Shown here piece after piece: positions 57,154 through 64,000 of a DNA stretch of 64,000 nt. Every line of letters begins with the position of its first letter. Position 1 is the stretch's first letter. The stretch spans positions 248,001-312,000 of the forward strand of contig NZ_NRCJ01000001.1 of assembly GCF_003129965.1 (NCBI RefSeq), read 5' to 3'. This DNA comes from Aggregatibacter kilianii (GTDB lineage: Bacteria > Pseudomonadota > Gammaproteobacteria > Enterobacterales > Pasteurellaceae). The position numbers and the translations under genes were made by a program. The notes under the pieces were generated by a model. The model saw only the letters and a list, made by a program, of their open reading frames with translations. It did no database searches and had not been told where the DNA came from.

Positions 57154-60100
57154 ATGCAATTCACATTATCCAAACAATATAGTCCCCTGCGCCAAGCCAT
57201 TACGGCAAACTATCGCTTAGATGAAAAAAGTGCGGTGGATTCTTTGGTTAAAACATTGGATTTTTCTCCCGAACAAGAACAACGAATTACTGAAAATGCC
57301 ATTAAATTAATCAAAAAATTACGCCAACTTAAACAAAAACAATATGGCGCAGATGCCTTAATGCAAGAATTTTCCTTGAGTAGCGAGGAGGGTGTCGCCT
57401 TAATGTGTTTGGCTGAAGCCTTATTACGTATTCCGGATGCGCAAACCCGCGATGATTTGATTTATGAAAAATTACAAGAAGGTAACTGGAAATCCCACAT
57501 CGGCAATTCGAATTCTTTCTTTATCAATGCAGCAAGTTATGGCTTGCTCTTTGGTAAAAAAATCAGTGAAAACCTTGATGAAAAAAGTTTATCTAATGCA
57601 CTAAGCCGCAGTTTTTCCCGTTTGTCCGCGCCAATTATGCGCATGGCAATCGTGAAATCTATGCGTATTTTAGGGAAACAATTCGTCACCGGCGTCACCA
57701 TGCAAGACGCGTTAAAAAATATTAAACCGCGTTATGAAAAAGGCTTCACTTTCTCTTTTGATATGCTGGGTGAAGCGGCAATGACCGAAGCGGATGCCCA
57801 ACGCTATTTCAACGATTATTTACACGCCATCGAAGAAGTCGGCAAAGACGCTGCCGGTCGGACGATTTATAACGGCAACAGCGTTTCCGTAAAACTTTCG
57901 GCGATTCATCCTAAATATAGCCGCTCCAAATATGATCGCACAATCAATGAGCTCTATCCGCGCTTGAAAGCCCTTTTCTTATTGGCGAAAAAATACAACA
58001 TCAGTATCAATATTGATGCGGAAGAAGCCAACCGTTTAGAACTTTCCCTCGATCTCGTGGAAAAATTGTTGGATGAGCCGGAATTAAAAGGCTACAAAGG
58101 CATTGGTTTCGTGGTACAGGCTTACTCCAAACGTTGCCCGTTCGTGCTCGATTATTTAATCAATTTAGCCCGTGAAAAACAAGGTTACTTAATGATTCGT
58201 TTGGTAAAAGGCGCCTATTGGGACAGCGAAATCAAATGGGCACAAACCGACGGTTTGGACGGCTTCCCGCTTTACACCCGCAAAAATCACACCGATATTT
58301 CTTACATTGCCTGCGCGAAAAAACTCTTGGCGGCGCAAGATATGGTTTACCCGCAATTTGCCACTCACAACGTGCAAACCATGTGCACCATTTATGAATT
58401 GGGACAAGGCAAACAATTCGAATTCCAATGTTTGCACGGCATGGGGGAAAGCCTGTACGACAACATCGTCGGCAAAGACAATTTCGATCGCCAAGTTCGG
58501 GTTTATGCCCCGGTGGGAACCCATGAAACCCTGTTGGCTTATCTCGTCCGTCGCCTGTTAGAAAACGGCGCGAACTCCTCTTTCGTACACCAACTGGTGG
58601 ATGAAAATATTCCGGTGGAACAACTTGTCACCCCGCCGTGGAAACTTTATGCCAAATCTCTCGGCGAGCCGAATAAATTCGTACTCAAGCCATTGGAATT
58701 ATTCAAAAATCGTAAAAATTCTGCCGGTTTCGATCTGAGCAATGAATTGGAATTAGCAAGATTAGAACAAGCGCTGAATGCCGCACAAATTGAAAATGCG
58801 GCCTCCTTAACCGCATTTGAAAATGTGGAAAATGCGCCGGCACATCAAGTAATTAACCCGGCAAATCTTAGTGAAACCGTCGCCGAAGTGGCGTTTTTAG
58901 CCGTAAACCAAGCAGAAAAAGTCTTTGTCGCAGCCGACAACGAACAATGGAAAGCCAAAAGTGCGGTGGAAAAAGCCAATGTTTTACGCAAGGCAGCCGA
59001 TTTGTATGAAGAACACTTCGGCTTGTTAATGAAATTAGCTGTGGTTGAAGCAGGCAAAACCTTGCCGAACGCTATTGCCGAATTGCGTGAAGCCGTAGAT
59101 TTCTTACGTTATTACGCCGTGCAGTTGGAACAACTGGCAGCCCAAAATCATCTTGCCGAGCCACGCGGCAAAGTACTTTGTATTTCCCCATGGAACTTCC
59201 CGCTGGCGATTTTCACCGGTCAAATTGCTGCCTCTTTAGCCGCCGGCAATGCGGTGATTGCCAAACCGGCAGAACAAACCTCATTAATCGCTTATGCGGC
59301 AGTGAAACTATTGCATCTTGCCGGCGTGCCGAAAGAAACGCTACAACTGGTTTTAGGTGCGGGGGATTTAGGCGCGGCGCTGGTGCAACAAGCCTTTGAC
59401 GGTGTGGTATTTACCGGTTCCACCGAGGTTGCCAAACTCATTGAGCAACGTTTAACTTTGGCAGATAACGATCCGGTGCTGATTGCCGAAACCGGCGGTC
59501 AAAACGTACTGGTCGCCGACTCTTCCGCCCTTCCGGAACAAGTGGTTGCCGACGTTCTTAGCTCTGCCTTCGACTCTGCCGGTCAACGTTGTTCGGCGTT
59601 ACGGATTTTGTTGCTACAAGAAGAGGTATCGGATCATTATTACAACATGATCACCGAAGCCATTAAAGAATTCAGCCTTGGCGATCCGCGCTTACTGGAA
59701 ACCGACATTGGCCCGGTCATTGACGAAGAAGCCAAACAAAATCTGGAAAACCACAAGGCAACCATGCGCAAAGTTGCCCGCTCCTATGCAGAAATCGACA
59801 CGCCGACACAAGGGCATTTTGTCGCTCCTGCCGTTTATTTGTTGGATAACTTGGATCAATTACAACGTGAAGTCTTTGGTCCGATTCTACACGTGGTGCG
59901 TTATCAAAAAGACAACTTGGTGAATGTGCTCAATGCCGTCAACGAAAAAGGCTATGCCTTAACCGGCGGTTGCCACAGCCGCATTCGCAAACATATGGAT
60001 ATCGTAGAACAACATTTGAACTGCGGTAACTTCTATATCAACCGCAACATCGTGGGCGCTGTAGTCGGTGTTCAACCGTTCGGCGGACACGGATTATCCG

Positions 60101-60606
60101 GCACAGGCCCAAAAGCGGGCGGAGAATTCTACCTTCAACGCCTCACCCGAACCCCTCGGTATTACAGCCAATTCGGTGATGAAAATACCTTAGGAACCGC
60201 GCAACCGGTGTTAGAAAGTATTACCGGTGAGCGCAACTCATTAGCTTATCTACCGTGCGAAATCGCCATTTTAAACGGTGACTTGGAGACTTCTGAAAAA
60301 GCCGCGGAAAAATTGCTGGCCAAAGGTTTTCGCATTTTAGTGGAACCGCAACATCCACTAGCCGCCAAAACCAAACCGGGCATCCGCGTAGATACCCAAT
60401 TAGGTCGCTGTCAAAAAGGCATTTATTTGACCGCACTTGATAAAGCAAAACGTCAATGGTTGGCGGAAAACAGCAAAGCCATTTTCAAATGCTATGACTG
60501 GCAACACACGCAGGATTTACTGCCATTGTATGATGAATTTTCACGTAGTTATAACACGACTGCGGCGGGTGGAAATACCTCATTAATGTCCTCACAAGAA
60601 CAATAA
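57154..60606 (+). CDS. putA: Bifunctional proline dehydrogenase / P5C dehydrogenase, without DNA-binding domain
   Basis: Oxidises proline to glutamate in two steps. It has 1150 residues. An N-terminal helical arm (1-140) leads into the FAD proline dehydrogenase barrel (about 185-480: GFTFSFDMLGEAAMTEADAQ, NSVSVKLSAIHPKYSRSKYD, LMIRLVKGAYWDSEIKWAQ). The aldehyde dehydrogenase part (about 560-1010) has CISPWNFPLAIFTGQIAASL, catalytic Glu in IAETGGQNVLV and Cys in SAGQRCSALRILLL. E. coli PutA (1320) starts with a ribbon-helix-helix repressor domain; nothing like it is present here, so no self-repression is expected. AAAGGAG precedes ATG; putP follows after 12 bases. Confidence 0.95.
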   Translation: MQFTLSKQYSPLRQAITANYRLDEKSAVDSLVKTLDFSPEQEQRITENAIKLIKKLRQLKQKQYGADALMQEFSLSSEEGVALMCLAEALLRIPDAQTRDDLIYEKLQEGNWKSHIGNSNSFFINAASYGLLFGKKISENLDEKSLSNALSRSFSRLSAPIMRMAIVKSMRILGKQFVTGVTMQDALKNIKPRYEKGFTFSFDMLGEAAMTEADAQRYFNDYLHAIEEVGKDAAGRTIYNGNSVSVKLSAIHPKYSRSKYDRTINELYPRLKALFLLAKKYNISINIDAEEANRLELSLDLVEKLLDEPELKGYKGIGFVVQAYSKRCPFVLDYLINLAREKQGYLMIRLVKGAYWDSEIKWAQTDGLDGFPLYTRKNHTDISYIACAKKLLAAQDMVYPQFATHNVQTMCTIYELGQGKQFEFQCLHGMGESLYDNIVGKDNFDRQVRVYAPVGTHETLLAYLVRRLLENGANSSFVHQLVDENIPVEQLVTPPWKLYAKSLGEPNKFVLKPLELFKNRKNSAGFDLSNELELARLEQALNAAQIENAASLTAFENVENAPAHQVINPANLSETVAEVAFLAVNQAEKVFVAADNEQWKAKSAVEKANVLRKAADLYEEHFGLLMKLAVVEAGKTLPNAIAELREAVDFLRYYAVQLEQLAAQNHLAEPRGKVLCISPWNFPLAIFTGQIAASLAAGNAVIAKPAEQTSLIAYAAVKLLHLAGVPKETLQLVLGAGDLGAALVQQAFDGVVFTGSTEVAKLIEQRLTLADNDPVLIAETGGQNVLVADSSALPEQVVADVLSSAFDSAGQRCSALRILLLQEEVSDHYYNMITEAIKEFSLGDPRLLETDIGPVIDEEAKQNLENHKATMRKVARSYAEIDTPTQGHFVAPAVYLLDNLDQLQREVFGPILHVVRYQKDNLVNVLNAVNEKGYALTGGCHSRIRKHMDIVEQHLNCGNFYINRNIVGAVVGVQPFGGHGLSGTGPKAGGEFYLQRLTRTPRYYSQFGDENTLGTAQPVLESITGERNSLAYLPCEIAILNGDLETSEKAAEKLLAKGFRILVEPQHPLAAKTKPGIRVDTQLGRCQKGIYLTALDKAKRQWLAENSKAIFKCYDWQHTQDLLPLYDEFSRSYNTTAAGGNTSLMSSQEQ

Positions 60607-60618
60607 AAGGAGTATTTT

Positions 60619-62109
60619 ATGCAAATTTACATCACCTTTGGCCTCTACCTGGCGATCATTTTAGGCATCGGTTTATATGCCTACCGTTCCACCCAAAACT
60701 TCGATGATTATATTTTGGGCGGACGAAAAATGGGGAGCTTTGTGACTGCCATGTCCGCCGGCGCATCGGATATGTCCGGCTGGTTGTTAATGGGGTTACC
60801 CGGCGCCATCTTCCTTTCTGGGCTTTCCGAAGCCTGGATTGCCGTAGGCTTGACCATCGGTGCCTACATGAACTACCGCGTAGTGGCAGGACGTTTACGG
60901 ATTTTCACCGAAAAATACAGCAACGCCTTAACCTTACCGGAATTCTTTGCACAACGTTTCCCGCGTCAGAAAAAAGCATTAAAAATTATTTCCTCCGCCA
61001 TTATTTTGTTCTTCTTCACCATTTACTGCGCCTCAGGCGTCGTGGCGGGGGCAAAATTATTCCAAAGCTTACTCGGCTTGGAATATTCCACCGCACTTTG
61101 GCTGGGCGCGTTGGCAACCATCACTTACACCTTTATCGGGGGTTACTTGGCGGTGTCATGGAGCGACACCATTCAAGCGTCATTAATGATTTTCGCCTTG
61201 ATTTTAGCGCCGGTAATGGTCTTGCTGAATATCAGCTGGGATGAAATCACCCTGTCATTGGAAGCCAAATCTGCCATGAGCGGCATCCCTTATAGCAATT
61301 GGCTACACAATGTTTCCGGTATCGGCGTGGTTTCCGCATTGGCTTGGGGCTTAGGCTATTTCGGACAACCGCACATTCTCGCCCGTTTCATGGCGGCAGA
61401 CTCCGTGGCGTCTCTTGAAAAAGCCCGTCGAATCGGGATTACTTGGATGTTCCTCTGCCTTGGCGGCGCCGTTGCCGTCGGCTATTTCGGTTTGGCCTAC
61501 TTTACCGCGCAAAACATTGAGTTAGCCAATGCCGAAGCGGTGTTCATCGAATTAACCAAAGTCATGTTCAATCCTTGGGTTGTCGGTATCGTGTTATCCG
61601 CGATTCTCGCTGCGGTCATGAGTACCCTCTCCGCCCAATTATTAATGTGTTCCGCCGCTATCACCGAAGACTTCTACAAAGGCTTCTTCCGTAAAGGCGC
61701 ATCAAGTAACGAACTAGTCTGGGTCGGTCGCTTAATGGTGTTATTCATTTCCGTGGTAGCGATTGTTATCGCACAAGACCCGAATTCCAAAGTCATGGGC
61801 TTGGTGTCTTACGCTTGGGCAGGTTTCGGAGCGGCATTCGGGCCGGTGGTAATCCTCTCCTTGTTCAACCGCAACATCAGCTCCAAAGCGGCACTTTGGG
61901 GTATGCTGTCCGGCGCCGTCACCGTGGTGGCTTGGAGCCCGTTAATGAAATATTTAGGCTGGGAAGACTTGGCGCAATTATATGAAATCATTCCGGGCTT
62001 CTTAGTTTGCTCCTTCATCACCATCACCTCTTCCGTCTTTGCGCCGGTTCACCCACAAGTGGTGCAACAATTTGACGAGGCATTAGCCGAGTTTGAATCA
62101 AGACGCTAA
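60619..62109 (+). CDS. putP: Sodium/proline symporter
   Basis: A 496-residue inner-membrane transporter of the sodium:solute symporter family with about 13 membrane segments. Motifs: DDYILGGRKMGSFVTAMSAG, ASDMSGWLLMGLPGAIFLSG (sodium and proline site, near 50-75), YMNYRVVAGRLRIFTE, ALAWGLGYFGQPHILARFMA (near 245) and SAILAAVMSTLSAQLLMCS (near 335, second sodium site). AAAGGAG precedes ATG. Supplies proline to PutA and is presumably under the same promoter. Confidence 0.97.
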   Translation: MQIYITFGLYLAIILGIGLYAYRSTQNFDDYILGGRKMGSFVTAMSAGASDMSGWLLMGLPGAIFLSGLSEAWIAVGLTIGAYMNYRVVAGRLRIFTEKYSNALTLPEFFAQRFPRQKKALKIISSAIILFFFTIYCASGVVAGAKLFQSLLGLEYSTALWLGALATITYTFIGGYLAVSWSDTIQASLMIFALILAPVMVLLNISWDEITLSLEAKSAMSGIPYSNWLHNVSGIGVVSALAWGLGYFGQPHILARFMAADSVASLEKARRIGITWMFLCLGGAVAVGYFGLAYFTAQNIELANAEAVFIELTKVMFNPWVVGIVLSAILAAVMSTLSAQLLMCSAAITEDFYKGFFRKGASSNELVWVGRLMVLFISVVAIVIAQDPNSKVMGLVSYAWAGFGAAFGPVVILSLFNRNISSKAALWGMLSGAVTVVAWSPLMKYLGWEDLAQLYEIIPGFLVCSFITITSSVFAPVHPQVVQQFDEALAEFESRR

Positions 62110-62137
62110 AAAGTGCGGTGGTTTTTATGAATGTTTT

Positions 62138-62160
62138 AGGGCGGAATTTCCGCCCTTATT
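62138..62160 (+). terminator. Terminator after putP
   Basis: TAGGGCGGAA-TTTCCGCCCTTATTTT: eight-base G/C stem with a T-rich tail, between convergent genes. Confidence 0.8.
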
Positions 62161-62874
62161 TTATGAGGATTTTTTCCTTGCTTTCGCAGAGTCCATTATG
62201 AATATAACAGCACCAAAAATCAGCATAAACGTGAGACAAAATACAGAAAAAAGCATTGGATAACTCATCCAATAATAATTTTGTTCGGCAGATTTAAAAG
62301 AGATGGGGCTGTCCGTTGTTATAACAACCTTTTTGCCTTGTAATTTAGGGCTGACTTTGCTTACCTTAGCACGCCATTTATTAAATCCCGGCGTCTCAAT
62401 AAAACTGCATTCAATCGCCTCTTTCCCGCCAAATTGCTGAGGAATATCTAAACCATCACTACCAAACAATATACGGCTAGAGTATTCATTGACGGATGGT
62501 AACGCCTCCATTAAGCAACGTTTTCCATTTAAAGAGATCTCTAACTCAATCGGCTCGCCCGGTTCATCAAACAAAACCGGCTCTTCCAGTATTTCCCGTA
62601 GTGCGCGCGCCGGACCGTTTTCTTCTTTTTTATCTCTCATACTATCCCAATCGCCCATATCCTTTTGCGTCACGTTATGTGATAGAGATGAGTCAAAATC
62701 AAGCACTATTGATTTAGTATCCGTTGTAAACGGTCTCCAAACCAACCAACTTTCCGAATGATTTTTTTCTAAAATAAGCGGTGTCTCCGAACCATTGCAT
62801 GCCGAATAATACACGCCTAAAAAAGCACTAAATATAGAGACACCAAACCACCAAACTTTCCATTTTCTTTGCAT
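62161..62874 (-). CDS. Unrecognised protein with two membrane segments
   Basis: I do not recognise this 237-residue protein. One membrane segment lies at the N terminus (about 7-25, VWWFGVSIFSAFLGVYYSA) and one at the C terminus (about 205-228, LFSVFCLTFMLIFGAVIFIM). Between them is a hydrophilic, acidic ~175-residue domain with two cysteines (in GKRCLMEALPS and EAIECSFIETPG) that may pair in the periplasm. It ends in a basic cytosolic tail (AKARKKSS). AAGGA stands about 8 bases before ATG. It begins 31 bases after rlmL on the same strand. It is more A+T-rich than its neighbours and contains no uptake signal. Confidence 0.75.
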   Translation of the reverse strand: MQRKWKVWWFGVSIFSAFLGVYYSACNGSETPLILEKNHSESWLVWRPFTTDTKSIVLDFDSSLSHNVTQKDMGDWDSMRDKKEENGPARALREILEEPVLFDEPGEPIELEISLNGKRCLMEALPSVNEYSSRILFGSDGLDIPQQFGGKEAIECSFIETPGFNKWRAKVSKVSPKLQGKKVVITTDSPISFKSAEQNYYWMSYPMLFSVFCLTFMLIFGAVIFIMDSAKARKKSS

Positions 62875-62905
62875 TTATTATCCTTTTATTGATGACACAC
62901 CGGTA

Positions 62906-64000
62906 TTAATCATGCTTAACCTGCACCACCCAACAATTATGAATCTGCTTATTACGCTCAAAATCTAACGGCAAGGTTTTAGCGGAAGTTTCCACCGCAC
63001 TTAGCCCCAAGGCGTCTAAACCGTCAAAATCCATTCTGAAGCCGCGTTTATTATTCGAAAACACAATCGTGCCGTTCGGACGCAAGATACGTTTTAAATT
63101 CGTCATCAACTTAATATGATCCCGTTGCACGTCCCAGCTGTCTTCCATGCGTTTGGAATTGGAAAATGTCGGCGGATCCACAAAAATCAAATCGAACTGG
63201 CGATCGCATTTTTCCAGCCATTGCAGGCAATCTGCCTGAATGAGTTTATGTTGCTTGCCTTCAATGTCGTTAAGCAATAAATTTTGCTCCGCCCAGTTAA
63301 GATAGGTGTTTGACATATCCACGGTGGTGGTGGATTTCGCACCGCCCAGTGCCGCATGGACCGTTGCCGATCCCGTGTACGCGAACAAATTCAGAAAATC
63401 CTTACCCTGCGCCATTTCACCCAGCATTTTGCGGGTCAGGCGATGATCTAAGAACAAGCCTGTGTCCAGATAATCCGTCAGGTTCACCCACAACTTCGCG
63501 CCGTATTCACTCACATAAAAATACTCGCCTTTGTTCGCCAGTTTTTCATATTGATTCGTGCCTTTTTGCTTTTGGCGCACTTTCAAAATCAATTTATTGG
63601 TTTCCACGCCCGTGACGTTCAAGGTGGCACTCACCGCATCCAACAAGCGCTGGCGGGCTTTGTTTTCATCGATATTTTTCGGCGCGGCATATTCCTGCAC
63701 CACAATGTGATCGGCATAACGATCCACCGCCAAATTGTATTCCGGCAAATCCGCGTCATATAAGCGATACGCGTCCAGCCCTTGCTGTTTTGCCCATTTT
63801 TCGATTTTCTTGCTATTTTTTTGCAGGCGGTTGGCAAAATCCACCGCCACTTCAGAGGAAGAAGTGCGGTCAAATTCAGCGGCGTTTTCCACCGCACTTT
63901 GCTCTGCCCGTTCGGCAATTTGATAGTTTTTCTGCACGCAATCCAACGGACCGTTTTTCGCTTTGAACTGACGATGGGAACGTAAACGAAGGCAATCTAA
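62906..64000 (-). CDS. rlmL: 23S rRNA methyltransferase RlmKL, C-terminal part cut by window edge
   Basis: Bifunctional enzyme making m2G2445 and m7G2069 in 23S rRNA. About 364 of some 700 residues are visible; the frame is open to base 64000, reading [20 protein letters not shown] at the edge. The visible part is the RlmK half: a PUA-like stretch ([20 protein letters not shown]), then a Rossmann methyltransferase with [20 protein letters not shown] (SAM loop), [19 protein letters not shown] and [15 protein letters not shown]. Two uptake signals in inverted orientation near 63862 and 63891 lie inside the coding frame. The N-terminal THUMP and RlmL domains are outside. Confidence 0.94.
   Translation of the reverse strand, partial: LDCLRLRSHRQFKAKNGPLDCVQKNYQIAERAEQSAVENAAEFDRTSSSEVAVDFANRLQKNSKKIEKWAKQQGLDAYRLYDADLPEYNLAVDRYADHIVVQEYAAPKNIDENKARQRLLDAVSATLNVTGVETNKLILKVRQKQKGTNQYEKLANKGEYFYVSEYGAKLWVNLTDYLDTGLFLDHRLTRKMLGEMAQGKDFLNLFAYTGSATVHAALGGAKSTTTVDMSNTYLNWAEQNLLLNDIEGKQHKLIQADCLQWLEKCDRQFDLIFVDPPTFSNSKRMEDSWDVQRDHIKLMTNLKRILRPNGTIVFSNNKRGFRMDFDGLDALGLSAVETSAKTLPLDFERNKQIHNCWVVQVKHD

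Noticed and set aside
63850-63900. Uptake-signal hairpin as a terminator inside rlmL
   Set aside because: Two inverted uptake signals occur near 63862 and 63891, but they lie within the continuous RlmKL reading frame and lack a T run on the coding strand.

Overview
The window is a stretch of ordinary chromosome from a member of the Pasteurellaceae, most likely of the Haemophilus/Aggregatibacter group. The 9-base Haemophilus-type DNA uptake signal (AAGTGCGGT and its complement) recurs dozens of times. Several gene runs (galM-galK-galT / galS-mglBAC, yciA-yciI-slt-trpR-mtgA, ybaB-recR-topB-secG, epmA / frdABCD, citCDEF-citXG-transporter) follow the order I remember from H. influenzae. I cannot fix the species from sequence alone; Aggregatibacter is a reasonable guess. 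I see no insertion sequence, prophage, CRISPR array or defence island.

Layout. 1-1.9 kb: lnt (cut by the window edge) and corC, minus strand. 2.2-9.0 kb: citrate fermentation cluster citC-citD-citE-citF-citXG plus a DASS anion transporter, behind an FNR-like box. 9.2-10.3 kb: two GNAT acetyltransferases and tRNA-Leu(CAG). 10.5-18.5 kb: L-arabinose uptake and breakdown (araF-araG-araH-araC, then a ribulokinase-type kinase and araA), with AraC and CRP sites visible. 18.5-27.1 kb: galactose genes galT-galK-galM (minus) and galS, mglB-mglA-mglC (plus), with GalR/S-type operators and CRP sites. 27.3-30.5 kb: short-form arcB and fabB. 30.7-36.2 kb: mnmC, grpE, nadK, and recN behind a LexA box. 36.3-43.2 kb: yciC-yciB-yciA-yciI, slt, trpR (with its own operator), mtgA, nhaA. 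43.2-47.2 kb, minus: a tiny secreted Excalibur protein, tRNA-Leu(GAG), secG, topB, recR, ybaB. 47.5-52.3 kb: a metallophosphoesterase and fecBCDE. 52.3-56.9 kb: epmA divergent from frdABCD. 57.1-62.1 kb: putA-putP for proline. 62.1-64 kb, minus: an unknown membrane protein and the C-terminal half of rlmL (cut by the edge).

How it fits together. Citrate lyase plus a citrate/dicarboxylate exchanger at one end and fumarate reductase at the other would make a citrate-to-succinate fermentation, and both promoters carry FNR-like boxes. Arabinose, galactose and proline uptake/catabolism all show CRP sites, so the window is rich in catabolite-controlled carbon use.

Nothing here amounts to an obviously new biological system. 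The most interesting points are small: a secreted protein whose only sensible start codon is AUA; an arabinose cluster with an exactly conserved araI1-araI2 promoter but a non-enterobacterial kinase and no araD; intergenic arrays of consecutive hairpins with differing stem sequences; uptake signals recruited pairwise as terminators; and an unassigned 22-base inverted repeat before the citrate genes.
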